Assembly (NCBI GenBank): GCA_050173895.1
Contig: JBFXKJ010000002.1
Coordinates: 1 to 56,887, forward strand
DNA: 56,887 bases
Origin: JBCFBK01 sp050173895
GTDB taxonomy: Bacteria > Bacteroidota > Bacteroidia > Bacteroidales > Prolixibacteraceae
Direction of reading: 5' to 3'
Shown here piece after piece: positions 53,501 to 56,887 of the stretch (position 1 is its first letter; each line of letters starts with the position of its first letter). The translations under genes and the position numbers were made by a program. Under the pieces are notes generated by a model that was given only the letters and a program-made list of their open reading frames with translations, was not told the DNA's origin and searched no databases.

Positions 53501-55316
53501 TGTCTTTGCCTGCAAACCCGGGCTGGACGGCCCGCCATACAGGAAATTCACAGGGAAGCTGCTTAGCCCAGAAGAGCGGAAGGCTGACATCCTGAGACAC
53601 TGTAGCCGTCACCTCCCGGCTTATATGGTTCCCGGGCATTTGCAGGCGATCACCGAAATGCCGCTGACTTCGAACGGGAAAACCGACCGGAAAAAACTGC
53701 TTGCCCTCTATCGGAAGGGCCAGGACAGGACCATCGAAGCTCCGGCAAACGAAGTCGAAGAAAAGCTCCTGACGCTGTGGAAGGAAGTACTGAAAAAAGA
53801 TGAAATCAGCGTCACTGACGATTTCTTTGAAACCGGGGGGCACAGCCTGAATGCGACGCAATTAACAGGAAAAATGACCGGCACATTCAGGCAGAATATC
53901 TCCATTTCCGATATTTTCAGCCATACCACGATCAGACAGCAGGCGGATTTGCTGGCAACAAAGGGAAAATGCCGGGAGACAGAGAAAATCGAACCGGCTC
54001 CGGAAAGTGATTTTTATCCGGTCTCTCCCCAGCAGAAGCAGCTTATCGTGTCGGCCGGTCTGGAAAGCCGGCTTGCAAAAACTGCCTACAACATTACCGG
54101 CATGCTGCAGATCAGGGGCAAAATAAACATCGGGGCAGTGAGGAGGAGTTTCAGTGAAATTATCCGCAGGCATGAGATCCTGCGCACCGTTTTTCGGGTC
54201 AACGGCGCCCGCTATGTTCAGAAGGTCTGCCGGGAAATACCGGAGGTCGTCTTTGTCGGCCATGTTCCCGATCCGCTGAGTGATACCTGCGTCCGGGAAC
54301 AATATCAAAAGGCTGCAGCCTGGGTATTTGACCTCTCGTCCGGCCCGTTGATCCGGGTGGAACTGCTGGTGAAACCCGATGAAACGGAAACGCTCTTCGT
54401 ATTGAACATGCATCACATCGTCTGCGACGGGGTTTCGATGATCAACATCAATCGTGAATTCCGCAGTTTTTATGAAGCTTATGCGCTGCAAAGGGACCCG
54501 CAGCAGGTATCATTGCCCATCCAGTACAAGGATTATTCGGTTTGGTACAGCCAGTTGCTGGACGATCCGGAAAAAACCGCGCTCCATGAGCGACACTGGA
54601 GGGAGAGGCTGATTGAAGCGGCGCCGAAGACCGGAATTCCCGGAAGCCTGAGCGATGACCTGAAATTTGAAGGAAGTCTGTACAGGTATCGTCTTGATGC
54701 AGAACTGACGAACGGACTGAAACAAAACTGCCGGCAGGAAATCACGCTTTACAGTCAATTGCTCGTTGCCGTTCAGCTTCTTATCAGCCGCTACACGCTC
54801 GAAGAAACCGTTACCGTGGGTGTGCCGGTTGCAGGGCGTTTACTTCCTGAGCTTGAAGACCAGATCGGTTTCTATGTGAATACGCTCCCCTTCAGGGTGA
54901 ATATCAAGCCTGATGAAAAAACCGGCGAATTTATCAGCAGGGCGGCCGCCCTGTTAATCCGCGATTTTGAACACCAGTTGCTTCCCCTCGACCGGATTGT
55001 TGAATTATTCGGCCGGAAAAGCGAGGGCTACGGGAACAATCTTTTCGATACACTGGTCATTCTTCAGAATGCCGGTGAACAGGCCTTCCCGCTGGATGGC
55101 CTGGATGTCGTGCCGGTAGAGCTTTCATCGGAAAGGAGCATTTTCGATCTTTCCTTTATTTTCCGGGAAAGAGACGACCACATCGAGTTAAAACTCCAAT
55201 ATAACAAAAACAAATACAGTGTGGAAGATCTGGATATTCTGACGGGATACCTGATCTCCATCCTCAGGGCCTTTATAAACGAGCCATCATCAACGATCGA
55301 AAATATAGAGTTATAA
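38505..55316 (+). CDS. Giant hybrid PKS-NRPS with two interrupted adenylation domains
   Basis: 5603 residues, overlapping PKS3 by 11 bases. PKS module: docking helix, KS (DTTCSSS, Cys 191), AT (GLSMGE near 630; VVSH motif), KR (GGTGGVG near 1095; YSASNAF near 1246), carrier (LGGNS, 1389). NRPS module 1: C (HHIAADGW, about 1585), A (about 1916-2405; TSGTTGKPKG near 2072), PCP (2458). Module 2: C (HHIIADGW, about 2648), A split by a methyltransferase (EIGCSSG near 3175) between A2 (about 3052) and A3 (TSGTTG near 3397), PCP (3781). Module 3: C (HHIISDGW, about 3977), A (about 4299-5056) with an FkbM methyltransferase (DVGANIGLYS near 4793, KVDVEKSELEVL near 4935) between A8 and A9, PCP (5112). 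A final C domain (HHIVCDG, about 5302) ends the protein. Codes read by eye: DARHLALMVK, DVFYLGGVCK, DFWNIGMIHK (Thr-like). No epimerase or TE. Confidence 0.93.
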   Translation: MAFDEQRYRDLLTRAWKRIQELEDLTQKEQKDDIAIVGTAFRFPGDARDESSFWEMLTSGHDVIGQLPERRWDSAYDGMSAYYGGYLHSVYDFDFRFFGFAPEEAEWTDPQQRLMLEISAEAITHAGYSIKELSESKTGVFVGVAKNNYSDVPAEEITEYLATGSSAASVAGRISYFFNFHGPSVSIDTTCSSSLTAIYQAVNSLNANDCELALAGGINLILQPEGHIGFDRLGIVSPSHRCSPFDAHSDGIVRAEGCGVIVLKRLSKALSDKDRILGVIRGIAVNHDGSSNGFTAPSRKAQSEVIAAALKNAGTSPAEVTYVEAHGTGTALGDIIELQALNDAYGISRAEAGDLLIGSVKANIGHSEFAAGMAGLIKILLCFRNENIPAQINFSSPTPRFNWDHSGLQVARQTPWLRSSRKRIAGISSFGITGTNVHMIIEEPPARELSGTEAPQWLTLALSAKSPAALAAWMQQLQQRLEQAATSGELYRLLYRVQRINSHFPARTLLVAASRDELIQRAGRAISKGVPSPHNRLQVPKMIFVFPGQGAQYPGMGRTLLQKFPAFSEAFSNCRKLILSYGGPDIGILLMQKEEDRFRKTDIQYLLFAWQYATASLWMSFGWMPDAVMGLSMGELTASCISGLLSLEETVRILTIRTGTLQNMETGKYAMAILEASEEELNGRLPLYGGQIEISVYGSQHSHVVSGPAAMVEALVESFEAENRFARKIATSVVSHCREVEPYMPSMVSRIGMVTASKQQVPLFSTSVTDWWDRTPDATYWHGNVRRPVSFARSAEALLREGFNIFVEMNPHPGISYNLAEIAAQTQQKIVHVASSYRTEDEYETFLGQMELLYKAGREPQWECLFPQAAPFAEIPLPAWDKRTFKREYGRKYRQEQKEALLHIPGWEVWKDEQQPAGTEQVVLYGDFSIPVQSRDFIIAPEITDLQGNEPVRIVTDISRLKDPETFIHVLGQLRSCSEKTGTVDWILLQPINSSLGAGARDAETRDAGASDAEARAALAAKLAEVAAAEEDWLRVRVVETAGNNRPGFLENEIRLPFDRFSHVRLDGNRRMVPSLRVMDHPGQAFVPDNEGIYLISGGTGGVGLQTALFLAAKGTRRITLLSRGHKRTDERDSLSPDRLAMTELEKTIPVLEYLRADISDRAAMIRTLEELRRKYGRISGVFHCAGVFGEAFIRDLRAGEAEKAMAAKVEGALLLHELTLADKPTHFVLYSSVSSLFNTPSLGIYSASNAFLNAFAEWRKKQNLPALSVVWSLWKESGIAFEKGQAADMAFKALSNKEIHQVLEKTLNSAEAVIVAGRINDSPAFAAVLDSAPFISGIKAGQDSFAPVTEPGLSDRRGNDTRGVIRAIWAEYLGHELISEEDNFFHLGGNSILATRITNRIKSAFPGLSLTVADVLRSLTIARLAELADSRMNAGKNETELHIRPLAKQDRYPASNEQKRFWLQSKTNEDPSFNNLTGSYRLKGALDISALERAFSLILEENEILRTTYWEEDGTLFQTIHDDAVFRLTQISCPTEEEALSTLHREFSSESQLIFKLQSDYPLRGTVIRITSDPNLHYLLLNIHHIAADGWAMGQFTRKLDNYYRRLLGGEDVSAAIPAISYKDYSASLSGFLNSEAASLHREYWKDQLAGAHNQAYISPDQERTAGNDHKGMKLSDCFSAALTEKLQNLSEQQNSSLFTVLLAAFKTLLHKLSGATDILVGTVVSGREHPALENQIGNFMNLLPLRTEIGGNDSFTATIRSVSRNVLDSFEHRIYPFDRMLEDLKITRELSRHPLFDYLFIFQNHEEADLRLEGIETERLQSDPEHSKIDILFELRVTGGKIQLNIEYNTALYRQATIENLRDHFENLLEALCEKPEQALCAVKFGPEEQLRELTLAFNSPIETPVYPDLFTAFEAVAKRNREAIAVVQDSTVLTYEDLLRHSLTLAGEIAAQSDEGEVCHACAGNSAAQIIALLAIMRAGRIYCPLNADEDTGTLREKVRRHSGASLWIADGLNVEKLKSAGLIKNEDRIVVLSGSGEHCWYNGMSGPFEVAATGTVPKPSQGSYLVFTSGTTGKPKGILGRSDAVTQFADWEKQELQLGNGVRTAWITRFTFDASFRDLFVPLLSGGTVSVPPVEIQNNMAALAGWLQQSGANVLHLVPSVFRALFGELKTLGKRWQPTAVLLAGEKIRTADAASWQQFFPATLFYNLYGPSETTMVRTFHKIGRNLKDYGATIPAGIPIWGTKTAIVTNSRMCAPGEVGEVLIKTPFATLGYFHDVVGTKRVFIQNPLNADQEDPVYKTGDLGRINRDGLLEITGRTDHQVKINGIRVELSAIEDAIARLEEIGQVVVLLTEDEQLTALFTSGSRPDAAKLKQKLEGHLAPGLIPLHFVQLDNFPLNAHGKIDRRKLSAFVPVHAAEGFRPANPHQEKICALWKELTGSFPASRESRFFEAGGNSLTAMVFIGRLKKAFGTTIGFREFFLNPTVAAIEKLILQEPEAGNTEIPPLPKQKFYELSHAQHRMWVLHQMEENPITYNLKRAFIFEGMIDRQLLERALDLLVTYHESLRTNFLRIGDQVFQTIHEPGEHRFRMDFHDLTGSALQEEELQRIANNEAWHVFKLEHESLFRVCLVKLQERRHALLFCLHHIIADGWTMDKLLLRLQDLYDRLAGGEPVDPESPRIQYKDFAAWQNKMIGSETISAHKAYWLDQFKGEIPALELPFDFPRQKMKSYAGEPLRFKIDALLTRKVRECATGEHASLFMVLFGAVNILLHKYTGQTDLITGSPVAGRNHYQLEELAGFFVNTVALRTKPDPDDSFSHYLQSVIAATVDAYEHQLYPFDCLVDDLNLERDVSRSPLFDVTVQLLNVAGEGADTRFSLGGVRAERYFKAEWKRSQFDLSFFFREEEGGLFGVLEYNNGIYSRERAQRMIAHLTELLGNIAAAPGTTIKDLRYIPGDELRLLESWSEGNRIPAPASVLGLLDDHCRQHPQRTALKEGAHKMSYSAFDRMNRQLGSFLFRNTAPQAVVAVLSGLKTVLVPAMAGIFRSHRIYLPLDSGLPFERLKFMLRDARAECLITDSALYHIANRLQAETGISHLLCPDTDDPLSLEEPVSELMTSELWSYVAGQAKDDIELGGWKSSFTGQAFSREEMDEYAANVYEKLKPWLNSGSRVLEIGCSSGISLFRIAPHVGFYYGTDLSADILRKTQKEVEARGLQNVKLEALAAHEITPANGERFDVIILNSVIQSFSGYNYLHRVMETIVALAADQAVIFLGDLQDLDRKDRMTGELLAFKRQHAPEKYTTKTDWSAELFISREMIEDYRADFSCIAAVEHSEKYGKLQNELSLYRFDSLLHIDKTRPNMGRRKRFSISGKQQLNQTDTLPEVNGDEPAYLIYTSGTTGYPKGVAVSHHSLANFTAAMTRLFQNDFTAKDKVMLITAPTFDVSLFEIWTGLCNGASLIAYDAPEISAREIASFLVRNRITLAYIHPGLLDEVAGFLGQSKEKPLLNKLLVGVEPILQGSLKKYQEILPGIRIINGYGPTETTVCATAYPFVSCDQEDAITPIGRPLDQNTVRLADKWGNPVAVGIPGRLFIKGAGVAQGYPTAPELTANSFISDKEGNTWYDTGDYACWLPAGNLKFMGRKDSQVKVRGYRIELAEIRNTLQKIAGIEKSEVLVSNNRIVCFYVSDHPVRPSALAEELALHLPAYMVPGQILQVDRIPLNRHGKTDTAKLLDQLSAALDRNSELPVTKTEMNLLSLFRELLQVNDIGVTHNFFESGGHSVIAIRLVSKAYNRFKYNLQLIDVFTSPTVRQLAQKADMRGNPKLEEITAGGKQDHYPLSDAQKRLWIIDKQASSDSERSSYNMTGAFRIVGSIRLDWFEKAINQVIQKYEILRTRFIEVEGEARQQVCDQFRLSFHHSVIQTEDKEPEALIEQAIDRESAHVFDLSSGQLIRCSHFCFVHPDGNETRLLVMVMHHIISDGWSMNVFAREVFNSFSLIAEGGTGELPQAPIQYRDYTLWYARQAAHHPLFSEQKTYWEHELAGGIEPVRLPFDRERQPGRSMSGRTLRYRFSAETTRQLTEFIRTEHDLTRFMLLSGSVAILMSRISYQEDIFIGTPVAGRISPMLEDQIGFYLNNLVLKMTVDNKLTAAEFLHAVREKTVLAFQNQEYPFNRVLEDLARQSGNASLFNVYVALQNIEQPEFSHNSSKLIAVSYERKTSRFDLNFMFDDKEDRLTLQLQYNDNLFQRQTIENYAGYLENILRSLTARPDGKLEGIMLGKPEEERRESRDAHADTCLIHRIFEKTVDQYPRHTALVLDPVQLSYERLDRQASQISNGLIDKGILPGMVVGLCYSRSVEMVAAILGVLKAGAAYLPIDPFYPQSRIDFMLEDTKAAVVITDRNDKHFACGRLCASDFLPYGEERPGVEFAAESPAYIIYTSGSTGSPKGVAISHRNLYSILFENGIYQFNRHDTWTLFHNYTFDFSVWEIFGALVFGGKLVIVTEEVAVDTDRFAALVSGQEVTVLNQTPGAFYNFIDRSIERQTALPHLKMVIFGGDKLIPSRLRQWHRHYPGVRLINMYGITETTIHVTCKELSENDLDSSTSNIGRAVSSLKTVILDQANNPVPDGIPGQLGVMGKGVASGYLNDPELTERKFVCLPFSEGQPVYLSGDLCRRLPGGDLEYMGRIDNQVKVRGHRIELGEIESVLLNYPAIEQAIVLKPEEEEQLVAFVKTGNLLPQRPVGEGQRTTLLPNMLPVFHNNQYETDFLYTEIFRSASYVHCSIKPFTGGVVIDVGANIGLYSIYAALNYPDSAIYAFEPVEPIFRILERNAALYSNMHIRPFGYGFSDRETEAPFIFYPNNSVLSGKHHDIDEDKQIVKVYLRNTYRGEEAGTDEEIGHLVDERMQALECTCKLRRLSDFFTEQGITSVNLLKVDVEKSELEVLMGIDARHWRMIDQVILEVHDRGDILGRLENLLRGKGFEVYTEEEERLAASGLYNVFACKPGLDGPPYRKFTGKLLSPEERKADILRHCSRHLPAYMVPGHLQAITEMPLTSNGKTDRKKLLALYRKGQDRTIEAPANEVEEKLLTLWKEVLKKDEISVTDDFFETGGHSLNATQLTGKMTGTFRQNISISDIFSHTTIRQQADLLATKGKCRETEKIEPAPESDFYPVSPQQKQLIVSAGLESRLAKTAYNITGMLQIRGKINIGAVRRSFSEIIRRHEILRTVFRVNGARYVQKVCREIPEVVFVGHVPDPLSDTCVREQYQKAAAWVFDLSSGPLIRVELLVKPDETETLFVLNMHHIVCDGVSMININREFRSFYEAYALQRDPQQVSLPIQYKDYSVWYSQLLDDPEKTALHERHWRERLIEAAPKTGIPGSLSDDLKFEGSLYRYRLDAELTNGLKQNCRQEITLYSQLLVAVQLLISRYTLEETVTVGVPVAGRLLPELEDQIGFYVNTLPFRVNIKPDEKTGEFISRAAALLIRDFEHQLLPLDRIVELFGRKSEGYGNNLFDTLVILQNAGEQAFPLDGLDVVPVELSSERSIFDLSFIFRERDDHIELKLQYNKNKYSVEDLDILTGYLISILRAFINEPSSTIENIEL

Positions 55317-55319
55317 ACC

Positions 55320-56887
55320 ATGTTTGAAAAAATATTGAATTCTCCAAAAGATGCCGCCCGGGACACATCCGTTTGGCTGCGTTCGGTGGTAGGAGCGGAC
55401 AACGAAGATTCCGTGTACCTGCTTCTGCCACAAACGGATGAAGCTGTTTGCCGGATGGCGGAGCTGATTACAGGTAAAAAAGCGGTGCAGGCATCTGAAC
55501 CGGGAGAGGGAGGCCGGCAAAGGCGCATCGGGATTGCCTCCGCCGGGATCCTGTCAAGGCCGGAGGCGCTTCCTGAGGATCCGGAAACAGCCGGACTTAT
55601 TTTTGTGAACAGCGGTTTGTTCAGCAATGCATCCCTGCAAAGGCTGTTTGATAAATATCCCGCGCTGAGAACGGTCAGCCTGATCCATGCAGCCATTCCC
55701 GCCTCGGAGGCATTTGCAGTCACAATTGCAGAAAAGAAGGAAAGCGGCCTGGCCACCCGCACTCTCATCAATCCTGCCTGCTGCCGTATTTTAAACCGGA
55801 ATGGCGTACCGGTCCCAATCAATATCCCCGGCCATGTCTTCCTTCAGTCCGGTGGAAAGCTCACCGACACGGGCATCATCGGCCGGGTCAATCCCGACAG
55901 GAATGCTGTCGTCGTAAAATACCAGGATTCCCTGCCGGTTTCAGGAGGCGCCCTGGTTTTTAAGAATGATCTTGAGCAGTTCCTCCTCCGCAGTGAAGAC
56001 GTGAAGGACGCCTGTGTCCTGATCAGGCCTGATTCGTCAGGCACACCTTCTTTCTTCATTTATATCAGCTGGATAAAGGATCATCACACCGGGGCCCTGC
56101 AGGCAAAAATGAAGGATTCCTTTCCCGAAGGCCTTGCGGCCCGTTGGGAATGGATCAGTCTGAACAACCTTCCCCTGTCGGGTGAAGGCAGTATCGGGTT
56201 CAATGTGCTCGAACAATACAAAACACCCGATGCGGCCCTGCTGGCCTCAGTTATCACGGAGGTTGGCCGCGCATCGGGAGGAAAGGCCGATATGGTTCTG
56301 ACAGAGGCTCCTTTCAGACGGGAATGGTACCAAACGTCGGGCTTTCTGGGTCCGGCCGGCCCGGCCCGGCCGGAAAGGAAAGGCTCCGGCTTACCGGAGG
56401 CGCTGAGCGAAGGTCCCGAACTGACATTCGGAAAAGATGAACCGTTATGGCTTGGCGACCTTCTCCGGAGGGCCGCACGGATGTATCCCGGCCACGGGAT
56501 CCGGTACATCGAAGGCGACACCACGGAAACCGGGGAAACCTATGCCGAACTCCTCGTCCGCGCTGAAGAAATCGCCGGCGCCCTGCTAACAAGGGGATTA
56601 CGCCAAAATAGCTATGTCATCGGCCAGCTTCAGTCGCTGAAAGATACCGTTACCCTCTTCTGGGCCTGTCAGATAGCAGGTTTGGTGGCCGTGCCGCTTG
56701 CTTATCCCAAGGACTTTTCAGAAGAAAATGAACAGATCAGGAAGCTGAAAAATGTCGTCCGGATCCTGGGAGAACCCGTGATCGTGCATGACGAAGCCTT
56801 TGCCGCCGCTTTGCCGGGTCCGGCTCTCTCCGGAGCGGTGTTCTCCGCGCTCTGCTACACAGAACTGAAAACCGGCGGGCACGTTCC
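55320..56887 (+). CDS. NRPS-like protein: vestigial A domain plus AMP-binding domain (3' end beyond window)
   Basis: The open frame starts at the ATG at 55320, three bases after the giant gene's stop, and runs uninterrupted off the right edge (522 codons seen). Residues 90-330 look like the back half of an adenylation domain without its catalytic motifs: a degenerate A5-like LRTVSLIHAAIP, RILNRNGVPVPINIPGHVFL (A6-like), TDTGIIGRVNPDRNAVVVKY and an A8-like EQFLLRSEDVKDACVLIRP. After a Gly-Pro-rich linker (GPAGPARPERKG) a second, normal-looking AMP-binding domain begins near residue 375 (YAELLVRAEEIAGALLTRGL, FWACQIAGLVAVPLAYP), of the type seen in acyl-AMP-ligase-like domains. It may activate the unit accepted by the preceding terminal C domain. 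The substrate is unreadable here. Confidence 0.75.
   Translation, partial: MFEKILNSPKDAARDTSVWLRSVVGADNEDSVYLLLPQTDEAVCRMAELITGKKAVQASEPGEGGRQRRIGIASAGILSRPEALPEDPETAGLIFVNSGLFSNASLQRLFDKYPALRTVSLIHAAIPASEAFAVTIAEKKESGLATRTLINPACCRILNRNGVPVPINIPGHVFLQSGGKLTDTGIIGRVNPDRNAVVVKYQDSLPVSGGALVFKNDLEQFLLRSEDVKDACVLIRPDSSGTPSFFIYISWIKDHHTGALQAKMKDSFPEGLAARWEWISLNNLPLSGEGSIGFNVLEQYKTPDAALLASVITEVGRASGGKADMVLTEAPFRREWYQTSGFLGPAGPARPERKGSGLPEALSEGPELTFGKDEPLWLGDLLRRAARMYPGHGIRYIEGDTTETGETYAELLVRAEEIAGALLTRGLRQNSYVIGQLQSLKDTVTLFWACQIAGLVAVPLAYPKDFSEENEQIRKLKNVVRILGEPVIVHDEAFAAALPGPALSGAVFSALCYTELKTGGHV

Noticed and set aside
52830..53861. A 343-codon minus-strand frame opposite the FkbM insert
   Set aside because: It is antisense to the FkbM and A9/A10 motifs, with no plausible family.
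1..56887. CRISPR array
   Set aside because: No regularly spaced repeat-spacer structure was seen; the repeats found are a tandem gene duplicate, iteron-like words and operator words.

Overview
The window looks like a Bacteroidota chromosome. The supporting signs are Bacteroidota-type promoter elements (-7 TAnnTTTG, with a -33 TTG about 20 bp upstream in the best case), ORF6N and BT4734/VapE-type proteins, a Bacteroidota-style tyrosine recombinase, and LTGC/VFGC lipoboxes without obvious Shine-Dalgarno sequences. I cannot name the genus. Two regions with visibly different base composition meet at about 21.45 kb.

Left region (1 to about 21.48 kb): the right-hand part of an integrated phage-like element in AT-richer DNA. 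A rightward block holds a giant polyvalent protein (ADP-ribosyltransferase-like, cut by the left edge), a small hypothetical protein, a putative tail fibre/receptor-binding protein with a polysaccharide-deacetylase-like domain and three Ig-like repeats, a decayed copy of the polyvalent gene's 3' part, and a small-terminase-like HTH protein. A mostly leftward block holds ORF6N and XRE regulators, a set of small DNA-binding genes (one copy broken by a single TGA), two lipoproteins (one of 27 residues), hypothetical genes, a VapE-type primase/ATPase, a methyltransferase remnant, an excisionase-like HTH gene and the integrase. Just beyond the integrase lies the 3' half of a tRNA-Gln(CTG) gene with its terminator. 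This is the expected displaced half of the integration target, so the intact tRNA and the other end of the element should lie left of the window.

Middle region (21.7 to 25.7 kb): an MFS transporter, a PLP lyase with tyrosine phenol-lyase rather than tryptophanase signature residues, a truncated Gfo/Idh/MocA oxidoreductase and a type II thioesterase. The thioesterase is divergent from the assembly line.

Right region (25.8 kb to the right edge): a GC-richer, tightly packed (overlapping or 3-bp spaced) polyketide/non-ribosomal peptide cluster. Reading order is PKS1 (KS-AT-ACP), PKS2 (KS-AT-DH-cMT-KR-ACP), PKS3 (KS-KR-ACP with no AT), then a 5603-residue hybrid: KS-AT-KR-carrier, C-A-PCP, C-A(interrupted by a methyltransferase between A2 and A3)-PCP, C-A(Thr-like, interrupted by an FkbM methyltransferase between A8 and A9)-PCP, C. 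A further protein, running off the right edge, starts with what looks like a vestigial adenylation domain followed by another AMP-binding domain. The most unusual feature is this one polypeptide with two interrupted adenylation domains that carry unrelated methyltransferases at different sites. The predicted product is a C-methylated polyketide joined to at least three amino acids, one possibly acidic and one probably (O-methyl-)threonine. No loading module and no TE or reductase release domain is visible, so the cluster continues outside the window.
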